Assembly (NCBI GenBank): GCA_018389105.1
Contig: JACATO010000651.1
Coordinates: 515,890-579,889, forward strand
Direction of reading: 5' to 3'
DNA from: Nautilus pompilius
Lineage: Eukaryota > Mollusca > Cephalopoda > Nautilida > Nautilidae
DNA: 64,000 nucleotides
Position numbers and translations under genes: made by a program. Shown here piece after piece: positions 10,985-24,800 of this stretch (position 1 is the stretch's first letter; the number at the start of each line of letters is the position of its first letter). The notes under the pieces were generated by a model that did no database searches, was not told where the DNA came from, and saw nothing but the letters and a program-made list of their open reading frames with translations.

Positions 10985-13900
10985 GTAAGGTGCAGCGATT
11001 ATGTCGGTGCAGGAGAGCCGGTTTGTGTTTCGACATGATAAACGTGGCACTGGTAACCAAGTCGTGCCCGCCCAGTATTATTATTATTATTATTGTTATT
11101 GTTATTATTATTGTTATTGTTATTATTATTATTGTTATTATTATTGTTATTGTTATTCGTCTGGTTCTTTTCGTTGTTGTTTTGCTTTGTTTTTTTCCTT
11201 TTTAGAAGCGACCAAAAACTAAAACACGCGGCTATTTATGCACTGCAGAGACAGAGCCATTAGGGTTCGATTGATACCTGGTCTGCGAGTCGCTGCCAGC
11301 CAGCAGCACCATTGATTACCAGTAATTTATAATGTTATCAAGGAGCCATTATCCGAAATATTCTGCTGCTGAACAGCGCAAAAAATGTTAGAAAAATTTT
11401 TCTCTCTTTTTTTTAAAAAAAAAACAACTTTGAATTATATAACTAAGGGGGCCGAAGAAAAGGGGTCCCAATCTATCAAACACGGGAAATTTTGAGAGGG
11501 AGTAATATCATCAAATTTAAGATGGGATAAAACCTCGTACAGCTATCTAGAAAGTTAGTAAAAATGTCAGGTATGCTAAAGAGGAGTGTTAGAACAAACG
11601 CGAAGAGATTATGCTTGATATGGCGTTGGTCAGACTTCATCTGGAGCATGATGAGGTGTTGGCAGACCGGGGTTTGTTATTTATAGAAAAGTATTGGCGT
11701 TGTACAGTGGCAGCTCACTAGTCTAGTCAGAGATGAGAACCCTGTCATACCAACAGATTATGTGTGTTGAAATTATCGAGTTTGCACAGGTAACTGAGGA
11801 GAGATTTGTTTCAGGTGCTTAAAATGTTAATTGGGTTTGAAAATGTGTTTTAGAAAGGTAGTAGTTTTGCTTTGGTAGTGAATTTTCGTACAGGTGGACG
11901 TCAGTGCAAGTTGTTTAAATGTAGGGGTTTATTAGAATCTACAAGTAGGTGGTGGGAAGTTGTCAGGGGTTGATTGGATAAGTTATCTTCAGTTACTTGG
12001 TAGTTAATGTAAGGAATGTACTGCTTAAATGAGCTTGTCTTTTATATATGTTTATGTTTAAGAATAAGCATCTGTATTATTTGGTTTTATACTTTGGCTT
12101 TTGGAATAGCAATGCAAAAACATTTACAAGAAAAAAGGAAATTCTGGAGTGGAACTTTTCACAATTTACTGGCATATGTTTTAGTATATTTGTAAGCATT
12201 AGTTTGTATTAAACATTGATTAATGAAAATAATTACTCTTAACTCTCAGGTTACTCATTGTTAAAATAAACTCTTGCTAGCCAGCCTAAAAATCAGTGCT
12301 AGTTGGTGGGGTAAAAGAAACATATGCAGAAACTTTAAACTACAAAGCATCAAAATGCTCTGGTTGGAACAAGTATATAGATGGCCTTCCTAAATACTGG
12401 TGTCTCAACTTGTCTGGGTTTGCATGTGTTTACCATAAGTTGCTTTGTATCCCATCACAAAGCTACAGGCAGCAAAACATCTGAAATGACTATAGGCTTG
12501 GTTAATCCTATGTTATAATGTAGCATCAAAACAGACACAGCTATGCAATCTTTATTAAACAGAGTTTGTCAGTGACTAGGAATATTAGGTGTATGTACCA
12601 TTACATTCAGTTAACATTGGCTAGATAAAAAAAAAACAAAAAATCTTTACATTTGGAATGTTGGCTGAATAGTTTTGTTGTACACATTAGAAATTTGCAC
12701 AGGTGTGTGCTCAAATGTGACAGCTTTTTTTATTCAGACAATTCAATTCAGTTTGTCATTTGCTGTTCACTGTCAACAATGGGTTTAAGACTTGACAGCA
12801 CAACAAAATTTGGCAGTGGCTATATCCTGGTATGGGTTGCTGTGGACTCTAATTTTTACAGAGCTAATGCCTTTGAACCAGAATTTGTCAGTCCAGCAAT
12901 ATGTTGGTTCCTTTACAGTGACACATTGCCTCTATGTTCCAGTCATAATCCCTGCCCCCAAGCGCAGTAAGGCTAACTAATGCTTGCTTGTTGAACAGTA
13001 ATTTCTGCTTGATTGCTACTAAAATCATCTCAACTCTTTTGATTATGTTTGAGATGATCTAAGGTATTTGCTTTATCAGCAATGTCATGCAAAATGAGTG
13101 GAACAACTTTGCAGCCTATATGATGTATATGCCAGTTCATGAAACAGACCTCATGCTTATTCTAGCAGGTGGAGGCCATATCTGTACTAAGTTTTCATGT
13201 TACTAATACTTTATATTATAAACAATATAACTCATGAGTAGCAAATGAGAGAAAAAAATTTTTTAAAGAATTCTGTAGTACTCATGTCAGTGTGTTGATA
13301 TAATCTCTAGTAATGTAGATAGTTGAAAGTATCTTATGGTAGGAATGGAATGATGGCCAGTCAAGATAAGACAAGACAAACATTTTTTTAGAAAAATCTT
13401 AATACAGTTTGTTTTTAATTGCTTAAGAGCAGGAGTAGCATATCAATTTCAGATTTTTATTTTCAGAGAAAGGTTTTGACTTGAACTTCAAGACTGCTGA
13501 TGATGCGAGTCTAGCTTTAGTTAAATATGGCGAGTTTCTGTTTGACAATCTTATAATTTTTTCCCCATCTGTTGAAGGTAAGTTTTTTTTTTTTTTTAAA
13601 TTTTTTATTATTTTTGTGGAAGTAAATAATTTAGGAATGAACGAAGATTTTAAAATGATATTTGAATCTCTTTTAGTTTTGATTGACCTGCGTTCATTTT
13701 TTAAAAATATTGAATCATATAAACTGTGTGCAAAATGTAATAAATCACTATTGTTGGTTTATTTTTTTGTGGTTAGTAAAGTGATGAAAGCTGTAGCAGA
13801 ATCAGTTATTTATGGTCTGGCCTTTCTTAGTGTGAAAAGTTTTGAAATGTAAAAAGAAGCTGGCATCAATTGTGTGTTAGAGAACAAGGCTGGACACCTG

Positions 13901-16900
13901 ATGATTGTCTTTATTTTTCATAATGAAATAGCTTTTAGTGTAAAATTTAAAATGCTTAAAATACCCTTTAGGTTCTAATTTGGCCATGGGAATATTAATA
14001 CATGTACAATTATAAATAAACCACTGACCCAGAAAAGCAGTGACATTGCACTGTGTTCAAGATGGTTTTGTTGGTTTTTTTACTAGTGTTGTCAAATGGA
14101 AATTGACGTGAAGTCTTTTGTAACTGTGTCTTTTTAAAAAAGAAAAAAAGGAAAACTGGTAGCGATTTTTTTTTTTTCTAGTAGTTCTTTAATATTAATT
14201 TTAAAATTTATTATTTGATGTTTGGATTATTAAATCATCTGGTTTTCATTTTGCTTTTTAGAATTTGGGGGATCTGTTGATGTGGCTGCTATAACCAACT
14301 TTATTGATAATGGGGGAAATGTACTTCTGGCTGCCAGTTCTGCTGTGGGTAAGCTAAAATTACTGTTTGGTTAGCTGTCTGTTTCCTGCCATTACTAGTG
14401 GCTATGGCAGATTGTACATTTTTAATCTTTTGTATACCACCAGGGGTCACCCCACCACCCTTTAAATCTGTATTACTCGGTACAGGTTGTGCCTTATGGG
14501 CTATGATATGCAGTAATTTTGTTGTTAATATAAGCCTTAGTGGTGATAGATCTGTATACTGCTCCAGCTCAATGGGTTTTGCATTGCAAGTGTGTTGAGT
14601 AAATATGCAGTCACTTCAACACAAGTAATAGTTGGTGTTACTAACTGGGGTGTAAATGCATACATTGGGTGGTATAAATAAGGTAATGACTGACATGGTA
14701 TTCAGGTTAATACAAGTTTTTTTTTTTTTTTTTTGTAAATTGTTATTAGCTTAACTGTTGGGCTTGTTTTAAAAAAATGAAGCAATTATATATTTAATTA
14801 TTAAACTTTTTTTAAAATAAGGTTTTACATCCTTTCACTATATTTAGCTTATTGATAGTTTAGTTTTTGGAAACTATTTGAAATCTCAGAAATACTGCAT
14901 GCACTTGTATTAATTGATACATGAAAGATACAGAATGGATAAGTAATTTGATATTTACACTGTTAACTGTTGCTTATATAATATGTATGGGATCAGAAAT
15001 GTATTTAAAGTTTTGTTTTTATTAAATCAGCTACAGGGACATAGTTATAGTATGTAACTTTTCATAATTGGTTTTTGGTTGTTAAAATGTTTAATATTAC
15101 AATACTGGTCTCACATTATGGAAACAGACAGACTTGCTAAAATAATTTGCATAACACAAAATATACTTTAGATACTCAAACACTACAATGTTGGAAGATT
15201 GCAATTTTTTTTGTTTTTTATGTTTGCAAAGTTCCCTCTATTGCAGTGTACTCTCAAAATGTTTTGATGGCATGCAACTGTCTCGGAAAGATTGCCAAAG
15301 GTTGTCACAGAATTTTGAAACTGTAAACTGTTTCTGATTTGTATAGTTCTATGCAAGGTTTATGATATGCTGGGACTCTCTTTAATGGTTGGAGCAGCTA
15401 GCTGTCTAAGTTCTCTAGATTTCCTTTAACTCCAAGAAAACACAAATAGGTTTGCTTGTGTTTTGGGCTCATCTTGCTGGAATACATAACTGAAATCAGT
15501 TGGATTACATTTAGTAGGTATGGCACGAATGAGAATCTGCTTCATATATATATAGACATACATGCAAATTTGAATTGTGCACTGGTTTATTTACCATTCA
15601 CTAAATGAACACACTTACTCATCTGTAAGCAATGTATTTTCCAATTTTTGATGCTACAGGTTATGTGATTTCTTTGCTTTTCCTCATCTTAATGGCTTCC
15701 TTATTGCTACTCTTTTATTAAGACCCTATTTCAGGTTCCTAAGGGTTTTTTCTACTAATAATCCTAATTCCCCTCATTCGTGCTCCTACCCAGAGCATTT
15801 TCATGTTCTCATGTGGTCTTCTGCCTCATTTAACCTTAAATATATTCTCTCTTTGGTAGTCATTTTTTATGGCCTGACTTGTATTTAACTATGCTTTCTT
15901 CCTCCCAATATTTTTTGTGAACTTTGAGATCATAACCTGAAAACTTGGCATTTCTTTGCAAGGTATTTAAAGCTTTTATCTATTAAACTCTTCTCACTTT
16001 CTTTACTGGATAATTATTTGTGGAAACAGCAAGGTAGAATTTTAAATGTTTTCAAATATGATCACTGAATGTTGCTAAACCAAGTGGTTATTGTCACTTA
16101 CATATTATTATTATTATAGTACTTGGAAATAATATAACAAACTATACATACTTTAACCGTTTAAACAATATTAAAGGGTTGCACACAATGTTAACTTTTG
16201 CTTTACGAATTCTTATTGTCTTCTAACATGTAATGCACCATATTTTTGTGTATATAATTAGCATTTACATAAGAGCTTTTATCTGTCTGTCATGCAAGTA
16301 GATTGTTAGTTATCCTTTAAATTTGTACCAGTGCATGTTTATATTTATCTGGTTTTGGTATGCAGGTGATCCACTGCGAGAACTTGCCACTGAATGTGGA
16401 GTGGAGTTTGATGAAGAAAAGACGGCGGTGATTGACCATTTAAATTATGATGTGGCTGACCAAGGAAAGGTAATTGGCATGCATGTTTCTTCGTGTGTGC
16501 ATTGGAATTTTTGTTGTTTACACTTTGAATCACTTTAGACAACATAAATTTCTTTATGCTTGAGATTAATAACCATCCGCACCACACAAAAATAAAAAAC
16601 TAACTCATATTATGCGGGATGAAGTTTTAGAGAAGATAAACTTTTTTGTAAAATGCACATACCTGGATTTTGACTCAGCAGAGTGGGAGTAGCCTAATTC
16701 TAAGACTTGACAATTGATAAAGCCAGGTTTACTTCAAATGTTTTTGGGTGTTTTGAAAATGGTTCTTTTTGTGAATTTTTTGCACAGCACACCTTAATCG
16801 TGGCAAATCCAAAGGATCTCTTGGATGCTCCTATGATTGTTGGCCCTAGAGACATTCCTCCAATTCTGTTCCAGGGTGTAGGGTAAGAAAATGCTTCTAT

Positions 16901-18782
16901 GATATCTACTTAAAAATCTAAAGTAAAGCCTAATTCGCAAGATGAAATACTACTATTAGTAGACTTTCATAGGCCTGTCCTCAGTAATCTACTGGAAAAT
17001 AAGTCCTTGTAGTCTTTTTTAACCTAAGAAATATAATAGAGACAGTACACAATTGTTTTTATTAAAGAATAACATCTTATTTTGAATGTATTGTTCTTTT
17101 TAAATAGTAAAGATGGTAATTTTGAATTACAATTTAGAGAGAAAATTGAATTGTCAAAATTTTAATGTTTTTGCTTTAACTTAAAAAATATTGAACTCTA
17201 TTTATTCATTTTAAATGGATTATTAACTTAAAATTTGAATTGGATACATTTTCTTTTTTAAAAAACAAACTATTAGCTTGCTTGTGATACCTTTTATAAA
17301 GAAAAACATTTGCCTTTAATGTGTCAATAATGTTTTCTTTCTGTAGGCTAACTAAATTAGAAATATTGTTATATACAGTAAGTATAACTTCCATAACATT
17401 TTTTTTTAATGCTCTTACACTAATAGTAACAAAACACACATTTTGTTAGTTTCATAGAAGGAATAGTGATGTACAGTAAATGCAGTATTCAGATATCCTT
17501 GCCCTTTGTGATAAAATCCTGTTGAAAACCGTGTGATACAGTGATGACATATTGCAGGATGACTGCTGATCCTGAAAACCCTTTGGTACTAAGTGTACTG
17601 CATGCATCCTCTACAGCCTACTCCTTCAACCCTGATTCAAGGATAGACGAGGTGTGTATTAACAGATTTTCTTTTCTTAAAATCTGTTATTCATTAAAAT
17701 TTTTTTTGTTTTGCCTAATTGGATATAAAAAGTTTTCCTGGCTGATTTATATCACTAAAAACAAACAAGCAAGGAAAAAGTTTATCTTATTAAATATTGT
17801 GCGGACTATTGTTTGAGATTAGAAAAAAATAACAAAAAAAAAACATTTAAAACTCACCTGAGCAGTCGCAAAGTGCTTTTCTTTCTACTGTTAGACTGGA
17901 CTTTTATGTTTGTCTGTCAGTTTTATTTGAAAATAAACCCCAAGAAGAATTGCAATAAAGGATGACAACATTCGTCACACACACTCACTCACTCCATGGT
18001 CTTGCTTCCCCATTAAAATTTAGGGGCAGCCCCACTGGAATCTTGAGTGGCATAACAATGGGCCGTTTTGCTAGTTTAGGGAGAGGTGGGAGATGGTTCA
18101 AATAAACAGTATGTTTACGCACATTTTACATGCAATGTTGGCCAAAGTTAAGGCATTGCTTCGTCAATTTAAAAGTGATTATACCCTGAACATGATGCAA
18201 AAAAAAAAAAACATTCAGACAGTTTCCAAGATGGCTGCAGAAAATGCTCTAACCTGATTAAAATTATTAAACCACAACAAGATGATGTAGAATGACTCAA
18301 CTAGCACCAATGACTTAGCACATAGTTCAGTAACAAAAACAAAAAGGAAATATATCCATAAAATGAAAAGAAAAAATAATTTATAGTGCAGAAATTTGTA
18401 AAAATGTAGAATAAAATCATCCAATGTGTTCTTGAATCTTCTCAATGTCATTACTTTTGACACTAATCTGTTGTCATGCCTCTAGTATTCTTCATTGGAT
18501 GGCAGAGAATTATAGTTATATTTACCACTACGGATGCTTTATTTTCCTTCCTTCCTTGGTGGTGGTGGTCCAGGTGTTGTCAGCTCTGCCTGCCTCTTTT
18601 TGGGTCTGGGGCCTGATAGTGGTTAGTTTCCTCAGCCACGTGATGGAAATCTTCTGGTATCATTTCATAGAAGAAATTCACTCATCTTGTGTTAACAGGC
18701 TGGCAGATTGAAAAAAAACTGGTATGTTGATCAAGCTCAGATGACATATTTATTCTCTCTCTCTCGCTCACTCACACACACA

Positions 18783-18821
<39 letters not shown>

Positions 18822-21800
18822 CCTTGCCTTTGCTGCTGCTGTTGTTGAGCGAGTTGGACTTCCGAACAAGGACCTGGGAGGTCGCTCACGTCAGGCTGCT
18901 TTTGCTGTCTCTCTCCATTGACACATTCCTCAATGCTTCTCCATTGCTGGCCAAGCAGTTAAATGATAAGAGATTTGAGGAATGAACACTTGAGACCTCC
19001 ACATTACCAGAATGAGAGTATTCAATATTGGATTCCATCACATGACAAGTAAAACAAACTAGGTAATGCATGTGGTTCACATTAGTAGCTTTACTAGTAA
19101 GATCACTTTTGTGGAAAAAAACAAAGCAATATAAATAGCCATAGGAAGAGATAATGTTGGTCAGCATTCTACTACACATACTATCTATCTACAGTATAGA
19201 TGTAAGTGGCCATTAATGTTTTCAGGCGACGCGTGACATGAACGTCTGACACGCAGGATGATGCACTTTTTTGTTAAAGTGACAGTTTTAATCAAACAAC
19301 TTCTGTAAATTGAGCAATCATTGAAGCTTACCACTTAATATTCTGTAGTTGCATCTCCATGAGTACATTAACATTGTTTTTAGTACAGAGCCCCTATGAA
19401 TGTTAGACCAATGTTTAATTGGTTTTTCTAAAAATGCATTTTCATCTAAACACAACAATGGACACTCAACATTTTAAAAACACATTAATTTTGGCTGTTG
19501 CTGTAGTCTTGAATCAGACCTGGTGGGAGAAACAAATTCCTGGACGGCATTAAATTTTCTTGGGTGGGGGGGGCACTGATTTTTTAACGCAACATAAGAA
19601 AAATCTTAATAGAAACAGGGGCCAGAATTCGAACTGTTACCACAGTAGGTCTGATGCAATTGAGCCATGCTTTCATTGGCTAATGCCAATGGGGCCTGCA
19701 ACTAAAAGACTCGGACCACGACCCCTGTGGTAGCACACTACAAGGACTGGACAGTAACTTTGGCCGGACGCGCACTAGCCAGCTCAGGTTTAGGCCAACT
19801 TGGGCACCAACAAATTGGTGCAGGGGGCTATAGGCCCAATGAGAGATTTACAAAGGCAAGGCGGGCTGGGCTGCTTTGCATAAAATGAGGGGGTTGTTAC
19901 ATTGAGGGCAGGCACAGCTGACTCAGTGGGCGGGTCCATACCCACAATGCCCGCCCATGTCACTGGGACTGTCTTGAATCATGTTTTATTCATTGTAACA
20001 TAATGATTTGTTGTATCATACCTTAAATTAAAACTAAAATTTGCCCCTTTTCAGTACCCACATGCAGTAGGAAAGAACACTTTGTTGGTAGCAGCTTTGC
20101 AGGCTCGAAACAATGCACGTGTGGTTTTTGTTGGATCTCTGGACTTCTTCAGTGATGAGTTCTTTACTGGACCAGTTCAGAACTCTAATGGTGGAGACAG
20201 GTGAGCAACACCAGTGGGTAGCAACATTAAAAGAATGGCGTAAAATTGAGCATGCCATTGTAATTCAGTTATTTCTTTTATTAGAAATGCTGCCAGGTAT
20301 TTAACGTGTGTTTATATATACATAAACACAAACCTTGTTTTAAAAAAGGAATGAAAAAAAAAAGCATTGTTGACATTGCATAACTTTCAAGATTAACATT
20401 TTCCTGTTACTTAGGAAGCATAAATACCTTATTTGTTTTATTGTAATTTAATTTTTTTTTTTTTTTTTTGGTGTCAGATTTGAGAAATCGGGAAATCAAC
20501 AGCTTGCTCTGAATCTTGCCCAGTGGGTGTTTAAAGAAAAAGGGGTGCTAAGAGTTGGGAAGATCAGCCATCACTTGATGGGGGAGAAGACACCTCCACC
20601 TGCCTACACTATTTTGGACAATGTGGTAAGCAAATAAATTTTTTAATGAGCAGAAAGAAATACTTGTCCACAATTTGAAAAACAATTTTGTCTTCTGTTT
20701 TTTGTGCTATTATTATTATTATTAAATGTCAAAGAAAAATTGTCAGAATGTGTATATTGGCTTAATCCTTTAAATATCAATTTTCTTGAGGTACAGGAAA
20801 ATGAAAATTTTTTTTCCTTGAATTTGTCTCTCTCTCAATCTCTGATGCTCATATATGCTGTTCATATTATCTTTTGCTAAACTGCAAAACAAATTTTTGA
20901 CAGTTAACACTTCTTTCTAGTTTGAGAAAATAAACAATGTTTTGTCCTTTGCCCATAGAATCTCCACGCAATCTTATTGTAATTGGTCTTTGTTGACATA
21001 AGATCGATTTAATTATATCCAAGTTAATTGTCATCCTGGTGCATGTATGTGTGCCTCTGTATGGTGGTGACCAAAGTTTTTCATCAATTTACACTTTAAA
21101 TAGTTTGTTGTGCATATTGTGAGATGAAGGTAAAGCCAATTAAGCCTTGTCTTGATATGTGTAAAGCTTCTGTGCTAAGTATCATGTAGTAATTTCTTGA
21201 GTAATAAAGCAGTAAACTTCATTATTTACTGTATTGTTTAGATTGAAGAATGCTATTCTAGCAAATACATTAATGGTAAATCAGAAACAACAACATGCTA
21301 AAACATCACATTGATCAGGATGTAATTATGCTTAAACAAACAAACAAACAAACAGATCAAATTATTTGAGTTACACAAATTTTGCCAATGTGTGTGTGTC
21401 AGATTTTAATTTATAAGGTTATTTTCATTTAGCAAGCCATTACATCACATGTTGTCTACATACTGCCCTACCTATTAAAGATGTAAGTTCATTTCTCCAA
21501 CCAAAAATCTGCTTTGCTTAATTGTTTGGATATTTTTGCTTCCACCTCTTCCTCAAGCTCGTCGTGATGGAAGTTGTACTTTCATCATGATAGTTAAACA
21601 CAATCTTGATATTTATTTTTTAGTTTATCTGGAAGCTGAATTTTACTACTTTAATGTTTGTTTTTCAGGAGTACTCCATTCAGGTGGAGGAGTATAACAA
21701 TGGCCAGTGGAGACCGTTTCAAGCTACTGATTTGCAGTTGGAGTTTGTGCGCATCGACCCTTTTGTCTGTATGCTGCTGAAGCAAAAAGGTAGAGTTTTT

Positions 21801-24800
21801 ATTCGTGCATGTAACATCCCACCTCCGATCGACTGTACTTCTCAAAACCCTCTGAAAATAACTGCTATCCATCAGGTTTCCCCAACACCACCATTAGTTT
21901 GTTATAATGGAGTTTGTGGTTTGAGGCATTATTAACAAAACTAGTGAGCAGTCCTAGAAAATGCATCAACTTATTAGCAAAAAGTGAGTTTCAAAAAACT
22001 ATTTTGGTTAGCAACTGTTGTGAACCAGTTGTGACCAGAGATATATCAATTAATCAGCCATTCTGTTGGTTGATTGATTGGCCAATAATTAGGCTTCATA
22101 ACAGTGATTGGAAAAATTATCTCTTTTAATCAAAGAACTGCTGATCTCTGTTTTGCATATTACATCAAGTTTTATTAATTTACCCAGATTAACACGTCCG
22201 CAGGCATCGATCTGGCTTGGAAGAGGTGGGAGAAGATAGTAAGTCCTATAGGCATCCATTTAGTCACTACATGCACATGCACAGACAGACAGACACAGAG
22301 CTTATATACATATATTTTCGCACATTTTTTTGTTTGGGGGGGTAAAGCTTTCCTTGAGCCTCAGACTCATCCCCTCCAACCCAGGATTGATGTCCATACA
22401 TGTAACTAGGTGAAAGTCTAGACATAAAAATTCAACACCTTTATGAAACTTCTAGAAGCTGTAAAAAGTAAACTGAAAATTTTCTACTGGAAATCAAAAG
22501 CTAAAAGTTTTTTGTTAAGCTAATCAACAGCCATTTCTAAATCCAGATTTAATACTTCGGCTTTCACATAGTTAAATATGAAAGTAAAGCTGAACACAGA
22601 AACATCAACTTTTCATCAATTTCTTGAGTTAGGAGGCTCATTATTGGCTCATATATAATGTTTACCAATGCTAAAAAAATCATTCATTGTCTATTGAATA
22701 AATTTGTGCCAGCGTTTTTCAGCTTTTTGGAGTGGAGAGTATTTCCCTTCCAACATAACAAACAACCTTCATGCTTGGGTACTATGGGCAAGTTAAGATA
22801 ATCCTCAATCTTTCTTTATAACAGCATTGTCTTTTCTGTTTTAGCTCTTGAGGATCTGTAGTTTGCTTTCCTGTAGAAGAACTAACTTGTTCTTTTCTTT
22901 TCTTGTATTTCTTCATAGCAGTCCAAAAGTCCAGGAACTGTTGATTAGCAGCTGAAGTTTGTGATAAGTCTGGATCATCAAATCTCATAACAGTGCGATT
23001 ACATTTCTCCTGGGGTTTTATCTCTCTCTTGCCTTCATATTTTTCATTTATCAATCATCTTTCAACCGATGCCTTATTCCGTCCTTATTCATGTCTTTAC
23101 TTTGGAACTTCATTCTGAAGTGAGGGCATGTGAAATGTATGTGAAAATGCAGGGGTTTTTTCAGTCAAGATTTCCTTGATAGTAGTATCACTGGTGGCTT
23201 TGTCCAGAAAGAGTTCCATAGCTAAAGTTGATGGAATTGTAATGGAAGTTGTTGCATTTTTCTGACTAGCAACTTTTGTGATCTCTTCAAAGGGCTTTAA
23301 AATGCAAAATAGTTTTTCAGCTAGGCTCCATCATTATGGAATTAGATTTAGAATATTATGGTGCACCGCATATTCCATGATCGGGTGGCTTCGTTGATTT
23401 AAAAATCTTCGTCATCAAACTGATACACTGACCCTGCACACTTCCGAGAAAGATTCGGCTTGTTCAACCTCCAGCATGTAATATGAACTGTTCGTGCAGG
23501 TGGGTGCATTCTGTAGAAGCCTGTATTTTAATATTTACAGTTCTTGGAGGTTGCTTAGCTTTTGCGAAGCAGCAGGAAAAATGATGGGCTGCCATCAACG
23601 ACAAGTTGTAGAGTATGGATAAAACAAAATAGGGATGGTAATCCAGTTTTGAGAAGTCTGGAGACAATGCTACTAACATGGTTACTAAGGACCAAGTAGA
23701 CTTTGTGGTATTTCATCTTAAAACCAGCCAAAATTTGTTCACTTATATGGTTGGCTATATGTTTTTGGAAATGGAACCACATTTGGGATGACTCGGTGCT
23801 TCTCAAAATCAGGTGTTAAGCAATGTTCCAGCAGTTTATCCTTAATGTTCTTGTCATTTTTTGTAGCATCTTTTGGAGTTTTTGGACAGATAGCATTGTA
23901 CAAATCTGGTATCACTATTTGACTGAAAAAGTTGTGATTGAGCAGCTTTCTGAATTCAATGTCTACTACATCTGAGTAAGGTTGTAAAGTCGTCAACAGC
24001 AGTTATCTTTCCTAGTCTTTGTTGTGTGGCTATGGCTAGAGGATCTTTGATATCCCAAATTTTTCTTGTCAAGAGATTCCTGCATAGACATTTGTTTACT
24101 ACAGCCTGACCTGGGTTCTTCAAGTCTCTTCTGAAGCAGCAGGGGTCTTTTTATTTTTTTATTTATTTATTTATTTTTTTGCTGAAGCATTTCTACATTG
24201 TATTTGATAGCATGTTTTATCTTTAAATGGTTTATCCTTTTAATTCCTAGTTAAACAGCATCCGAAAAGCTGACCAGCTCCAACATTTAAAAAATAATCA
24301 TAGTATAGGTTCTATGACATCCATGATTGATTAAGTGTTGTTGTGTCTCTAACCACAGCTTCTGTGCTTATCACTTCCAGCTACAATAAAAATATTGTTT
24401 ACCTTTTCTAGGCAGAAGCCAGACGGGTGGTACTGTGTACACTCCCGATAATCATCTCATAATGCACATGGTACCCAGAGTAGGTATTGTCCATAAGAGA
24501 GAAAGAATCAAATGACAGCTTTGATTACTCAGTTTATTAATATTTTAAAAGAAAATTACTTGAATTAACAATTCCTGATCAGTTGACATCGATAATATTA
24601 CAAATTAGGTTAAAAAAAAAAAGTTGCAAAGCTTTTTATATCATGAAAACCAATCAGACTTTAATGACGTCCAGTATTGCACTGATTATCTGGACTAAAT
24701 GGGACCAAGAGTGGTCTGGATAATTGGAAATTATTAAATCTGTTGCAATACCATAAAGCAGATGCGCACAGTATATGTATCTTAACTACATTAATAATAT

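Larger units (their letters stand above)
17652..20054 (+). other. DDOST intron 6 with microsatellite and SINE-like block
   Basis: A 2403-base intron. It carries a CT/CA microsatellite (about 18757-18818), a tRNA-like block (19540-19690, minus) and a locally GC-richer stretch at 19690-19970 that looks like another repeat family. No protein similarity was recognised. Confidence 0.6.

Noticed and set aside
18886-19179. 97-codon minus-strand ORF in DDOST intron 6
   Set aside because: No family resemblance; lies antisense in an intron beside a microsatellite.
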